From NCBI RefSeq assembly GCF_028736215.1, contig NZ_CP117883.1, forward strand, positions 3,968,001 to 4,032,000: 64,000 nucleotides of DNA. The letters are read 5' to 3'. The notes beneath the pieces were generated by a model. The model did no database searches. It was not told the origin of the DNA and saw only the letters and a program-made list of their open reading frames with translations. A program made the translations under genes and the position numbers. This document shows positions 1 to 9,500 of the stretch, piece after piece (position 1 is the stretch's first letter; the number at the start of each line of letters is the position of its first letter). Source of the DNA: Mucilaginibacter sp. KACC 22773. GTDB lineage: Bacteria; Bacteroidota; Bacteroidia; Sphingobacteriales; Sphingobacteriaceae.

Positions 1-1561
1 CCCTGCGCAGTAAGTAAAATAAGGAATACTCGCCGGTCAATTCGTGCCTGTACTCGCTTAATACCATTTGCAACGGGTCGGTTACATCGTTAAACTGAAC
101 TATGTATTTGGTTGGATCACTTGGATCTTTTACTACAAAACCATCCTGCATAGCCGCCGGCGCAGATCCGCCAAAAGCTCTGTCTCTAACTAATTTCAAG
201 TCAGCCTTGGCACCGTTAATATCGCCGGTACGTACCTTACACTCTGCTCTTGACAATAACACTTCGGCATATCGCATCAGGATCTGGTTTTGTGAACCAA
301 ATATGGTTGATGAACCATTGGCGCCTGTAAGGTTTGGATCGCGCCATTTTTTTGCGCAATAGAAGCCAGAACGGGTAAGGTCATCGCCATACCATGGCTG
401 CCTTAAGGCACCGCAGGTATTAATGATGTTGCCGTCATCGCCAACAAATGATCCATACTTTTGAGCCGAGTTATCTTTTGTTCCGTTTTTGAAACCATCA
501 ATTACCACCTGGTAGCCTTTTATACCACCCCACTTGGCAATAATGCCAGGGCTGATGTTTTGATCGCCGGGGCCAATGATGGTTGCATTTTTACGCAAAT
601 CGCCGGCCTGGTAGGAGTATTCTAAACCTGGGTTACCATAATCATAACCAAAACCGCTTAACTCATGTGGCCAGCTAAAGTCATCAATCCAAGCAACTTC
701 GCCACCATTTTGCCAGCCGCCATCCCAGCTTTGTGAGCCCTGGATATCAAACTGAATTTCAAATAACGACTCGTCGTTATTTTGATTGCTAAATTCATGT
801 ACATCAATAAATTTTGGCAATAAATGGTAATTGGCTGTCAATTCAGTATTGTTAAACGCGGCCAAAGCTTCAGCATATTTACCTAACCACATTTGCGCCG
901 AACCTTCATAAGCATAAGCCGCACCTTTGGTGGCCCTGCCCTTTTCAGTCGCAGGCAATACCGTTTTTGATTGTAGCAGGGTTTCAGCCTGTTTCATATC
1001 GGCTACAACCTGCGCAAATACTTCGGCTTGTGTGTTTCTCGGTGTTAAACCATTGGTTGATGCCTTTAACTCCAACGGTACGCCGCCAAAGCTACCTGCC
1101 AGGTAATAATAGCTCATGCCCCGTAAAAAGTAAGCTTCGCCTAATAAGCGGTTACCCAATTCTGCGGTAACTACACCTTTTGTTTTTGCGGTAGCAATAA
1201 TCTCTAACGCAGAGTTTGCCCTGATGATGTCAAAATAAGCATTTTGCCAAAAGGTATACAATGCGCCAAAAGTCGGGCTGATGGTATAGTTGTTCCAGGC
1301 AATATCGCCACCATCATTAAACCAGTCATGCGTTGTAAAATTGGCATAGTACCAGATTGATTTTTTCAGCAAATCGCTGTTTTGGTAACCATCATAAATA
1401 CTGTTTACCAACGCTACTACATCCTGCGATTTTTCGAAGGTTGCATCGGCATTTGATGCTGTAGTATTGGTTTGTGTTAAGAAATTCTTTTTACAGCTGA
1501 GCGGGATCAGCATAGCCCCACACAAGGCCGCTATAGTGAAATATTTTTTATTGATTTTCAT
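1..1561 (-). CDS. SusD/RagB-family outer-membrane lipoprotein, 3' end beyond window
   Basis: Partial gene running off the left edge; about 520 codons are visible from an ATG at 1561. The protein opens with a lipoprotein signal peptide (MKINKKYFTI..., lipobox Cys at residue 23, followed by KKNFL). The last visible residues, near ELTGEYSLFYLLRR, match the conserved C-terminal region of SusD proteins that precedes the final 50-80 residues, so only a short tail should be missing. SusD proteins are surface glycan-binding lipoproteins that cap the SusC transporter. The gene starts 23 bp downstream of the susC gene at 1585-4806 on the same strand, the canonical susC-susD order. The assignment is firm; the glycan is unknown. 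Confidence 0.93.
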   Translation of the reverse strand, partial: MKINKKYFTIAALCGAMLIPLSCKKNFLTQTNTTASNADATFEKSQDVVALVNSIYDGYQNSDLLKKSIWYYANFTTHDWFNDGGDIAWNNYTISPTFGALYTFWQNAYFDIIRANSALEIIATAKTKGVVTAELGNRLLGEAYFLRGMSYYYLAGSFGGVPLELKASTNGLTPRNTQAEVFAQVVADMKQAETLLQSKTVLPATEKGRATKGAAYAYEGSAQMWLGKYAEALAAFNNTELTANYHLLPKFIDVHEFSNQNNDESLFEIQFDIQGSQSWDGGWQNGGEVAWIDDFSWPHELSGFGYDYGNPGLEYSYQAGDLRKNATIIGPGDQNISPGIIAKWGGIKGYQVVIDGFKNGTKDNSAQKYGSFVGDDGNIINTCGALRQPWYGDDLTRSGFYCAKKWRDPNLTGANGSSTIFGSQNQILMRYAEVLLSRAECKVRTGDINGAKADLKLVRDRAFGGSAPAAMQDGFVVKDPSDPTKYIVQFNDVTDPLQMVLSEYRHELTGEYSLFYLLRR

Positions 1562-1584
1562 ATCATTAATTTTTTTGTCCTTGG

Positions 1585-4500
1585 TTAGAATACTACGTTT
1601 AAGCCGATAGTGTAAAACCTTGATGATGGATAAGTACCATTGTCAACACCGTTTTGGGTTGGGTTGGCGTTTTGAGTGCCAATTTCGGGATCAAGACCAG
1701 TGTATTTGGTAATGGTGAACAGGTTTTGAGACGAAACATATACCCTTATTTTTGATAAGGTAAGTTTCTTAACCAAATCCTGGGGTAACGAGTATCCAAC
1801 TGTAACGGTTTTCAATTTCAGGAAACTACCATTTTCAATCCAGGCGCTTGATGGCAAAAGGTTACCGTAATCGGTATCATCATAATGTACCGCAGCATAC
1901 CGGTTTGACGGACGTGAAGGAGTCCAGTAGTTATTATAATACTGTGTGCTCACGTTTTCGATACTTACCGATCCTCTTTGCGCAAAGCTTTCCAGGTTAC
2001 TTTCCTGGTAGTTCAGGATCTTGTTGCCGTAAACTCCGTAGAAGTAAGCGTTAAAATCCCACGATTTGTAAGACCCACCAAGGTTAAACCCGCCAAAAAA
2101 TTTAGGCTGCGGACTGCCAAGGGCTACCCTATCATCGGCTGTTACTTTACCACTGCCATCAACATCGGCATATAACCTATCGCCTACACCGGTAGTAGCT
2201 TTGTAATAAAAGTCATTACCTTTTGCTTGTGCAGCTGCGTTTAAAGCGGTTAATTGAGCCTGGTTCTGGATAATCCCGATTGCTTTGTATCCATAAAACT
2301 CGCCAATTGGCTGGCCTATATAAGTCCTGGTAAATTCACTCCAGCCATCGCCTGTTAATCCAAGGCCACCAAAATTGGAGATTGCATTAGTACCAGAATA
2401 TAAGCCTGTAAGTTTGTTTTTAATGAATGAAAGCGTTAAACCTAAATCAATGTGTACATCGCTGTTTACTGCGTGGTTATAATTTACTGCAAACTCCCAG
2501 CCTTTATTTACCATCGAACCTACGTTTGAAGGTAAAGATGTATAACCTGTTTGTGGTGATGCTGCAATGTTTAACAGGAAGTCTTTTGATCTTCTGTTAA
2601 AATAATCAACGGTAAGGCTCAATTCGCCATTTAAAAACGACGCGTCCATACCGATATCGGTCACGTAGTCAGTTTCCCACCTGATGTTATCATTTTCTGG
2701 TTGGATTGAAGCCACACCTGCCTGGTAAGTTCCGTTAGAACCACCTACTTTACCGAAAGCATAACCAAGGTTACCACTGGCTGTTGCAGAAGCGCCTGCA
2801 GAATATAACGATTGGTAGGTAAAGTCGCCTATGCCGTGCTGGTTACCCAACTCGCCATAGCTTCCTCTGAATTTTAAACCCGAAAGCCAGTTAACGTTTG
2901 TAAGAAAAGATTCCTTTTTTACATTCCAGTTTACAGCACCTGAATAAAAAGTACCATACTGATGGCCTGGCGCAAACTGCGATGAACCGTCTCTTCTAAC
3001 CGTACCGGTTAAATAATACTTACTGGCGTAGTTGTATGCCAACCTCGCAAACTGCGAAGCGTAAGAACGTTTTACTTCGCCGTTGTTAACAGCACCATTG
3101 GTATTAGCATCCAATATAAGGTTGGTACCCTGACTTAAGCTTTTAATAGTGTTGTTTGGCGGTGTAACACTACCACCTAAACTATTGTAATCGCTTTCCT
3201 GTTGAGAAACACCAGCTACAAAGTTGATGGTATGCGAACCGAATGTTTTGTCGTACGACAGGTAATTTTCCCACAACCAGTCAAAAGTGCTGTTGATATG
3301 CTGCGAATATAAAGCTGTACCCGATGCACCGGCAGCAGCGCCATACTGATCAATTTTACGGCTATCTGAAGGCTGGAAATAAGAACCGTTGTAACCGGTA
3401 TAAGTAATACCGCCGTTGGTTTTAAATTTAAGGCCATCAAAAATAGTAGCTTCTAATGATGAGTTAACCAAAAAGTAGTTGTTTATATTTTTATACTTAT
3501 TGGTCTCGATTGAGTAGATAGGGTTGTTATTTTTGGCCACATAAGTATAAATAGGGTTAAAAAAACCGTAGTTGCCATTAGCATCCTTAATCTGGCTGGT
3601 TAATTTATTACCGCCATCAAGTGTTGGTGGCAACTGGTTTATATTACCTAAATTACCGGTACCGAATGGGTTATTTAAATTTTGGTAAGAGTATTTGGCA
3701 CTGGTTGCAGATTTAAGCCATTTTGTTGGCTGATAATCTAAATTTTCACCTACGGTGATCCTTTTGAAGTAAGAGCCAAGCACAATACCCTTTTGATCAT
3801 AATAACCTATAGATGTTGATGATTGTACTTTTTCGTTACCACCACGTATAGCCAAATCATAATTTTGGGTTAAACCGCTACGGTAAATAGCATTTTGCCA
3901 ATCGGCATTGGTTAACGACGATGGGCTGGCCCAATTGGCCAATGTTGTAAAGTGTTTGTTGGGGTCATTGGCTGCTACATCGTTGGCCAGGGTGGCAAAC
4001 TGTTGGGCATTTAGCAAATCGTATTGTTTAGGTTTGCTTTGAAACGCGTTGTAAGCGTTAAACTCAACCTGCGCGCCGCCATCTTTTTTACCTTTTTTGG
4101 TGGTTACCATAACCACGCCATTGGCTGCCCTAACACCGTAAATAGCTGTTGCCGAAGCATCTTTCAGTACATCTATAGATGCGATATCGCTTGGGTTGAT
4201 GTTGTTGATGCCACCTGCATTTATAGGATAACCGTCTACCACATATAACGGTGTGTTACCGCCACTGGCCAAGCTACCTGTACCACGTATTAACACCGTA
4301 ATGTTACTACCCGGCGAAGCATCGTTATTAGTAACCTGTACACCAGCCGCACGGCCTTGTAAAGCCTGGTCTAACGATGTAACGGGTACTTTTGCGATAG
4401 TTGCAGCGTTAACGGAACTAATTGCACCGGTAACATCGCTGCGTTTGGCACTACCGTAACCCACAACAACTACCTCATTAAGCGCTTTATTTTCGGGAGA

Positions 4501-4806
4501 TAATTTTACGTTTACTGTTGTGTTACCGCCAACTACCGCCTCCTGGCTTGTGTAACCAATGAAGCTGAATATTAATGTAGCATTGCTGCCTGCTGTAATT
4601 GAATAAGTACCTTCGGTATTGGTACTTGTTACGGCTGCGCCGCCTTTTACTTTAACGGTAACGCCCGGTATTGGCAGCCCGTCATCGGCTCCGGTTACCT
4701 TACCGGTAATTTTGCTTTGTGCATATCCAGACATACTTACCAGCATAAGTGCTAAGTTGATCCAGATTAAAGCCACAAACTTTTTGATGTGTAGTTTTCC
4801 TCTCAT
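1585..4806 (-). CDS. SusC/RagA-family TonB-dependent outer-membrane receptor
   Basis: 1073 aa, the normal size for SusC proteins. Order: signal peptide (about residues 1-29, ending SGYAQ), a carboxypeptidase-regulatory-like domain (about 31-115, with ITGKVTGADDGLPIPGVTV), the plug domain (about 120-235, with the SusC signature VVVVGYG and later LYVVDGYPI, DVLKDASATAIYGVRAANGV), then a 22-strand barrel ending in the aromatic FYTIGLNVVF. It imports an oligosaccharide across the outer membrane using TonB energy, in complex with the SusD encoded immediately downstream. Neighbouring GH43 and hybrid two-component genes upstream on the same strand suggest one polysaccharide-utilisation locus, although a 750-bp gap separates them. 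Substrate unknown. Confidence 0.96.
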   Translation of the reverse strand: MRGKLHIKKFVALIWINLALMLVSMSGYAQSKITGKVTGADDGLPIPGVTVKVKGGAAVTSTNTEGTYSITAGSNATLIFSFIGYTSQEAVVGGNTTVNVKLSPENKALNEVVVVGYGSAKRSDVTGAISSVNAATIAKVPVTSLDQALQGRAAGVQVTNNDASPGSNITVLIRGTGSLASGGNTPLYVVDGYPINAGGINNINPSDIASIDVLKDASATAIYGVRAANGVVMVTTKKGKKDGGAQVEFNAYNAFQSKPKQYDLLNAQQFATLANDVAANDPNKHFTTLANWASPSSLTNADWQNAIYRSGLTQNYDLAIRGGNEKVQSSTSIGYYDQKGIVLGSYFKRITVGENLDYQPTKWLKSATSAKYSYQNLNNPFGTGNLGNINQLPPTLDGGNKLTSQIKDANGNYGFFNPIYTYVAKNNNPIYSIETNKYKNINNYFLVNSSLEATIFDGLKFKTNGGITYTGYNGSYFQPSDSRKIDQYGAAAGASGTALYSQHINSTFDWLWENYLSYDKTFGSHTINFVAGVSQQESDYNSLGGSVTPPNNTIKSLSQGTNLILDANTNGAVNNGEVKRSYASQFARLAYNYASKYYLTGTVRRDGSSQFAPGHQYGTFYSGAVNWNVKKESFLTNVNWLSGLKFRGSYGELGNQHGIGDFTYQSLYSAGASATASGNLGYAFGKVGGSNGTYQAGVASIQPENDNIRWETDYVTDIGMDASFLNGELSLTVDYFNRRSKDFLLNIAASPQTGYTSLPSNVGSMVNKGWEFAVNYNHAVNSDVHIDLGLTLSFIKNKLTGLYSGTNAISNFGGLGLTGDGWSEFTRTYIGQPIGEFYGYKAIGIIQNQAQLTALNAAAQAKGNDFYYKATTGVGDRLYADVDGSGKVTADDRVALGSPQPKFFGGFNLGGSYKSWDFNAYFYGVYGNKILNYQESNLESFAQRGSVSIENVSTQYYNNYWTPSRPSNRYAAVHYDDTDYGNLLPSSAWIENGSFLKLKTVTVGYSLPQDLVKKLTLSKIRVYVSSQNLFTITKYTGLDPEIGTQNANPTQNGVDNGTYPSSRFYTIGLNVVF

Positions 4807-4887
4807 ACATTAATTATTAGATTTTGAAAATTGGTTTGCGATCGAAGCGGTTCAGCTTTTTTCATGTCGGCAAAAATTCACCGAACC

Positions 4888-5058
4888 TTGATACCAAAAC
4901 TATACAACCCGCACAATCGATTGTACTACTTATGTTTAAATTGATACAACAAATGTTACACACATTTAACACATTGATTATCAAATATATAAACAGAATA
5001 CTGAGTATTAATGGTCAAAAAAATACCATAAGCACCAAACCGATACAACTTTTGATAC
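4888..5058 (-). promoter_or_regulatory. Candidate susC promoter/operator region
   Basis: Read on the minus strand towards susC, the octamer TTGTATCA occurs at 4942-4949. Related GTATCA/GTATC motifs occur at 4888-4894, 5042-5046 and 5054-5058. A match to the Bacteroidota -7 consensus TAnnTTTG (TAGTTTTG) lies at 4895-4902, about 90 bp before the susC start, but no good -33 TTTG is seen at the expected distance. That would fit an activator-dependent promoter, for example one driven by the hybrid two-component regulator at 6572-10726. The assignment is by motif only. Confidence 0.3.
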
Positions 5059-5245
5059 AGGCGTTATAGCTGTAATTTGCAGTAAAGACAGATTGTGAGA
5101 TAAGTGTTGATTTCGGGGAGGTCAGACCGTATAGTGGGGGGCTAAGCTGCCAGATGTAGAATGACTATTAGAAAAGGCTGTCATGCTGAGTGGTAAAATT
5201 TCGTGAAATTCTGAAGGGGGGAATCACATACAACAATAAGAGAAC

Positions 5246-5338
5246 TGTCATCCTGAACGTAGTGAAGGATCTATTCGCGAACTTTTCCGTCGGCGAGGCA
5301 TGTCGGTTAACAGATTCTTCACTCCGTTCAGAATGACA
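5246..5338. repeat. Palindromic repeat element, 27-bp arms
   Basis: Inverted repeat with 27-bp arms (5246-5272 and 5312-5338) matching at 24 of 27 positions, separated by a 39-bp loop. Arms carry TGTCATCCTGAACG and its complement CGTTCAGAATGACA. It can fold into a long hairpin in either strand. It resembles the dispersed small palindromic repeats common between genes in Sphingobacteriaceae and other Bacteroidota. It lies downstream of the GH43 gene and could also act as a transcript 3' stabiliser or terminator. Confidence 0.8.
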
Positions 5339-5361
5339 AAGGGGTATTAACAACATGTCAT

Positions 5362-5425
5362 GTGTAACCCTGTCGAAGCATAGCGGGCAAAGGCCTCTCC
5401 GCGCGCCCCTTCGACAGGGTGACAC
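5362..5425. repeat. Second palindromic repeat element (CCCTGTCGAAG family)
   Basis: Inverted repeat: GTGTAACCCTGTCGAAG at 5362-5378 pairs with CTTCGACAGGGTGACAC at 5409-5425 with one mismatch, loop about 30 bp. The arm sequence differs from the element at 5246-5338, so this is a different repeat family placed 23 bp away from the first. Probably a dispersed REP/MITE-like element; no coding capacity. Confidence 0.75.
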
Positions 5426-5557
5426 TCCAATTATATGCATAAGCCAGCGTCATCCCCATTTTTTTAGGTTTTACCTGTTGGTTACTCCCACTGACGGTAG
5501 TTTAAATTATTCAAATAGCTTCTTAAGACTTCCAACTCAGAACTTCCAACTCAAGAC

Positions 5558-6520
5558 TTAAAAACGGCTCAACTTCGAGGGTTTAATTTTTAAAATATTG
5601 CCTTGCTTGTCAAAATTCAGGCTATCTAAACAAAGCTCGCGCAATACATATTCTTTATTTTGGGGATGGATGCGGTGGTATAAAATATAGTATTGACCGT
5701 TTTGCTGAAACACCGTGTGATGGCCGGGCCCAACTGTTGTGCTATCTGGTGTGGTTGCCAGTATAGGGTCGTACTCACCTTCTGTCCATGGACCAAAGGG
5801 TGTTTTACTTACCGAATAGCGTACCTGGTAGGTGGCATCAATTGCTTTACCGTATGAATACATCAGGTAATACAAGCCGCCGCGCTTAACCATATGCGGG
5901 GCTTCAAAATAATGGGGCGGCGTAATATCCTTTGGTTCGCCATCAAAAGTGACCATGTCTTTTTTAAGCTTTACCGCCATACAATGGCCGTTTACCCATT
6001 TAAAGCCCGATCCCCAGTATAAATAGGCCTGCCCATCCTGGTCAATAAAGCAATCCGGATCGATATTATGAACGCCCGGGTATTTATTGCCTGCAACCAG
6101 GGGTGTATTGTCGGCTTTCGCATTTTTCCACGGGCCAAGCGGGTGGCTGCTTACCCCCACCCACAACTCGCTGCCGACTGCTACGTACAGGTAATACTTG
6201 CCATTGGCTGCCTTCCGGATAGACGGCGCCCATACCATAGAATTATTGGACGTTGGGCTTGTACAGGCTTGTTTAGTTGGCCAGTTAATATGTTCCGTTT
6301 TAAAGGTCACAAAATCTTTGGTCACCAAAACACCCAACTCGTTGCCTCCCCAGGGATCAATGGTGGCGTAGATATAAAAAAGGCCGTTATCTTTAATTAT
6401 AGTAGGATCGGCGTAATAGCCTTTAACAACCGGGTTATTTACAGCTTTTGTTTGCGCACCGGCTGCCAGCAAAAAGCTAAAAAATAATGTTACCAGGAAC
6501 GGGGTTTTAAATATCCTCAT
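5558..6520 (-). CDS. Glycoside hydrolase family 43 enzyme, exported
   Basis: 320 aa from the ATG at 6520, chosen because it starts a clear signal peptide (MRIFKTPFLV...AAGAQ); the upstream ATG at 6559 would add 13 residues ahead of it. The three GH43 active-site positions are visible: Asp38 in GYYADPTI (general base), Asp154 in NIDPDCFID (pKa modulator) and Glu206 in HYFEAPHM (general acid), spread through a five-bladed propeller. Family members release arabinose, xylose or galactose from plant polysaccharides such as arabinan, arabinoxylan or galactan. It lies 51 bp downstream of the hybrid two-component regulator on the same strand, so the two may be co-transcribed. Exact substrate cannot be read. 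Confidence 0.9.
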   Translation of the reverse strand: MRIFKTPFLVTLFFSFLLAAGAQTKAVNNPVVKGYYADPTIIKDNGLFYIYATIDPWGGNELGVLVTKDFVTFKTEHINWPTKQACTSPTSNNSMVWAPSIRKAANGKYYLYVAVGSELWVGVSSHPLGPWKNAKADNTPLVAGNKYPGVHNIDPDCFIDQDGQAYLYWGSGFKWVNGHCMAVKLKKDMVTFDGEPKDITPPHYFEAPHMVKRGGLYYLMYSYGKAIDATYQVRYSVSKTPFGPWTEGEYDPILATTPDSTTVGPGHHTVFQQNGQYYILYHRIHPQNKEYVLRELCLDSLNFDKQGNILKIKPSKLSRF

Positions 6521-6571
6521 GATGCGCAAATTAACAATTTTATCAATTACCGGTATCAATTGTGTTATTGG

Positions 6572-9500
6572 TTAAGCTAAAATATCTTCATGCTCCTTAT
6601 TCTTCAGCTCGGCAATATATTCAGATGGCAGCATGCCAAACTCTTCTTTAAACACCTTTGCAAAATAAGCGGCATTGTTAAAGCCCACTTCATAAGCCAC
6701 ATTGGCAATACTTAGCTTGCTTTTCTCCAGCAACTGTACTGCCCGTTGCAAACGGATGGTGCGGATACAATCAACCGGCGTTTTACCGGTAAGGTTTAAT
6801 AATTTACGGTAAAGGGATACCCTGCTCAGCGCCAGGTGCCTGGCCAACTCTTCTACCGAGAAATTGGGTTTGGTAATATTCTGCTCGATAAAATCGAGCG
6901 CGTTTTTCAGGAATTTTTCGTCTTCAGATACCACCACCACATCCTGCGATTGAATATCAACCTGCTTTTGATAGGTTTCTTTAAACGTTTGCTGCATCAG
7001 CAATAAATTATTGATTTTGGACAGCAGGATTCCGGAATTGAATGGCTTAACAATATAGTCATTAGCCCCACATTCCAAGCCCACCAGTTGGTCGTCTTCG
7101 CCAGCCATAGCGGTTAGCAATATAACGGGGATATGCGATGTACGGCTATCTCCCTTTAGTTTTCGTGACAATTCAAAACCATTCATTTCGGGCATGGTTA
7201 CATCGCTCACTATTAATTTGGGGTGCAGGGCCAGCGCTTTCTGCCAGCCCTCTTTACCATTTACGGCCTCAATAATGTGGAAATGATCTTTTAGGTTCTC
7301 TTTCAAGTAAAAACGCATATCGTCATCGTCTTCAATCAACAAAACTGTTGGTTTTTTATTTGAACCCTGTATGCCTTCGGTGTTTTTTAAAGTCGGCAGG
7401 GTGTTGTTTTCCTGTATTGCCGGCGCAAGCGTCAGTTTCTCGGTTTTACCTTCAAATGGTATGCTTACAATAAAGCAGCTGCCGTATTCGGGTTCGCTTT
7501 CCAGCCTGATAGTTCCTCCATGTATTTTTATAAACTCTTTGGTAATTGATAAACCAATTCCGCTGCCCTGGTTTAAAAGGCTTTCGGGGATATCATCCTG
7601 GAAAAACCGTTCAAAAATCATCTCCTGATTTTCTTTCGAGATCCCGATACCTGTATCAATTACCCTGATTTCGAGCATCCTTTTATCGGCCGGTAAATTA
7701 GCAACCTGCGGGGTATTTAAAATTACGCTGATGCTGCCGCCTGTCGGTGTAAACTTAAACGCGTTTGACAACAGGTTAAACAGGATCCTTTCTATTTTAT
7801 CCTGGTCAAATTTGGTTATAAATGAATGTAACTCACTCTCAAACAGGTATTGAATCTTTTTTTGATGGGCCACATCGGTAAATGACGAGGAAACTTCTTT
7901 TATAAATTGAATAATATCACCCTTGTTTAAAGAAAGCTTTAATTCATTATGCTCCATTTTCCTGAAATCTATCAACTGGTTAACCAGGTTAAGCAAGCGC
8001 TTGCTATTGCGCTTAATCATGGTTAAATGGTGCTGCTGATCGGGGTTATCAGATACCTTGATAAGGTCATCAATTGGCGATAAGATTAATGATAATGGCG
8101 TACGAAACTCGTGGCTGATGTTAACGAAGAATTTAATCTTCATTAAATCAAGCTGGTGCATGCGCTGCGCTTCTTCGCGCTGGCTGGCAAGTTTTCTTTC
8201 AGCCTCTATCTCGGCCTGTTTAAATTCAAATTGCCGCTCCAGTTTGGTTATACCGCGATGCCTGATGTAAAACAACAGCCCAAGTGCAAGCAGCATGTAA
8301 GCAATGTATGCTATTGGTGTTTTCCAAAAAGGCGGCTGAACCGTAATTTTTAGCGAGATCTCTTTAGCTGTATTTAATTCCCTTACTTTAAAAGTATAAT
8401 CGCCACCGTCAAGATTGGTGTAGGTAACACTGTGGCTGTTGGCCGGGAACGTGATCCAGCCTTTATCAAAGCCTTCAAGGGTATACTGGTAACTTATTTT
8501 ATTGGGGTAAAAATACTCGTTGGCAGCAAACTCTATATCAAATACATTTTCATTATGGTTAAGGGTTACCCATTCTGTTTCTGCTATGGCTTTGTTTAGC
8601 ACAGCCCTGCCCTTTACCGAATCGCCGGCGGCTACGCTTTTGTTAAACAACCTAAAATCAGTAAATACCAGTTTGGGATTGGGTTTAAGGGTGTTTATTA
8701 CTGCCGGGGCAAATAAATTAAACCCATGTGCGCCGCCGAATGCCATTTGCCCGTTCCTCAGCTTTGTTGCGGCATATAAATTAAAATCACGGGCCTGTAA
8801 GCCATCTGCCTCGTTATAATTATCAACCTGGAATTTATATTGACCGCCTGCCGCCGTTAAGCTGATGTTTGAAAGACCATTGGTTGTACTTACCCACATC
8901 CGGCCCTGGTTATCTTCCAAAATGTTCGACACATTGTTTACCGGCCAACCCATGCCTTTATCTACATTTAAAAATGTGTTGGTTTGGGTATTAAGTATGC
9001 TTAAACCACTTTTTGTGCCAATCCACATTAATCCGCGGCTATCCTGGGTAATTACATTTACATCGCTGCCGGCAAGGCTGTTTGGTTTTTTAGGCTGATA
9101 ATAGTAATGCCGCACCCGGTTTGTTTTGCTCTCTATCACATCAACGCCTTTATCGCGGCCTATCCAAATATTTTGCTGCCTGTCCCTGTAAAAAAAAGCG
9201 GTATAATCAGATACCATTTTATACTCGGGATGGCGGAAAGTATTGCTTTTACGGTCAAGCACATTCAATCCGCCTGCAAAGGTTCCTACCCATAAATTCC
9301 GGGCAGCATCTTCAATTATGGTATAAACCCGGTCGTCGGTAATGGTGGTTTTATCTTTATCGCTGTGGCGGTAATGGGTAAACTTTTTACCGTCAAAACA
9401 ATCCAGCCCACCAAAATAGGTGCCTATCCAAAGTTTATTTTCATGATCAACGTATAAACTTATGATAATATCGATTGATAAACTATTAGGATCTGCAGCA

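Larger units (their letters stand above)
4807..5557. other. Intergenic region upstream of susC with leader motifs and two palindromic repeats
   Basis: The half near susC (4807-5060) is AT-rich and looks like a long 5' leader or promoter region with several GATAC-type motifs. The half near the GH43 gene (5180-5430) holds two separate inverted-repeat elements, listed individually. At 5183-5220 there is a single TGTCATGCTGAG-type half-site that resembles another arm of such a repeat without a clear partner. The short ORFs here fall inside the repeats or the leader and are not credible genes. Confidence 0.7.

Noticed and set aside
5168..5440. Minus-strand ORF of 90 codons
   Set aside because: It lies entirely on the palindromic repeats and reads as translated hairpin arms.
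6068..6487. Plus-strand ORF of 139 codons
   Set aside because: It is antisense to the GH43 gene, whose active-site motifs are intact.
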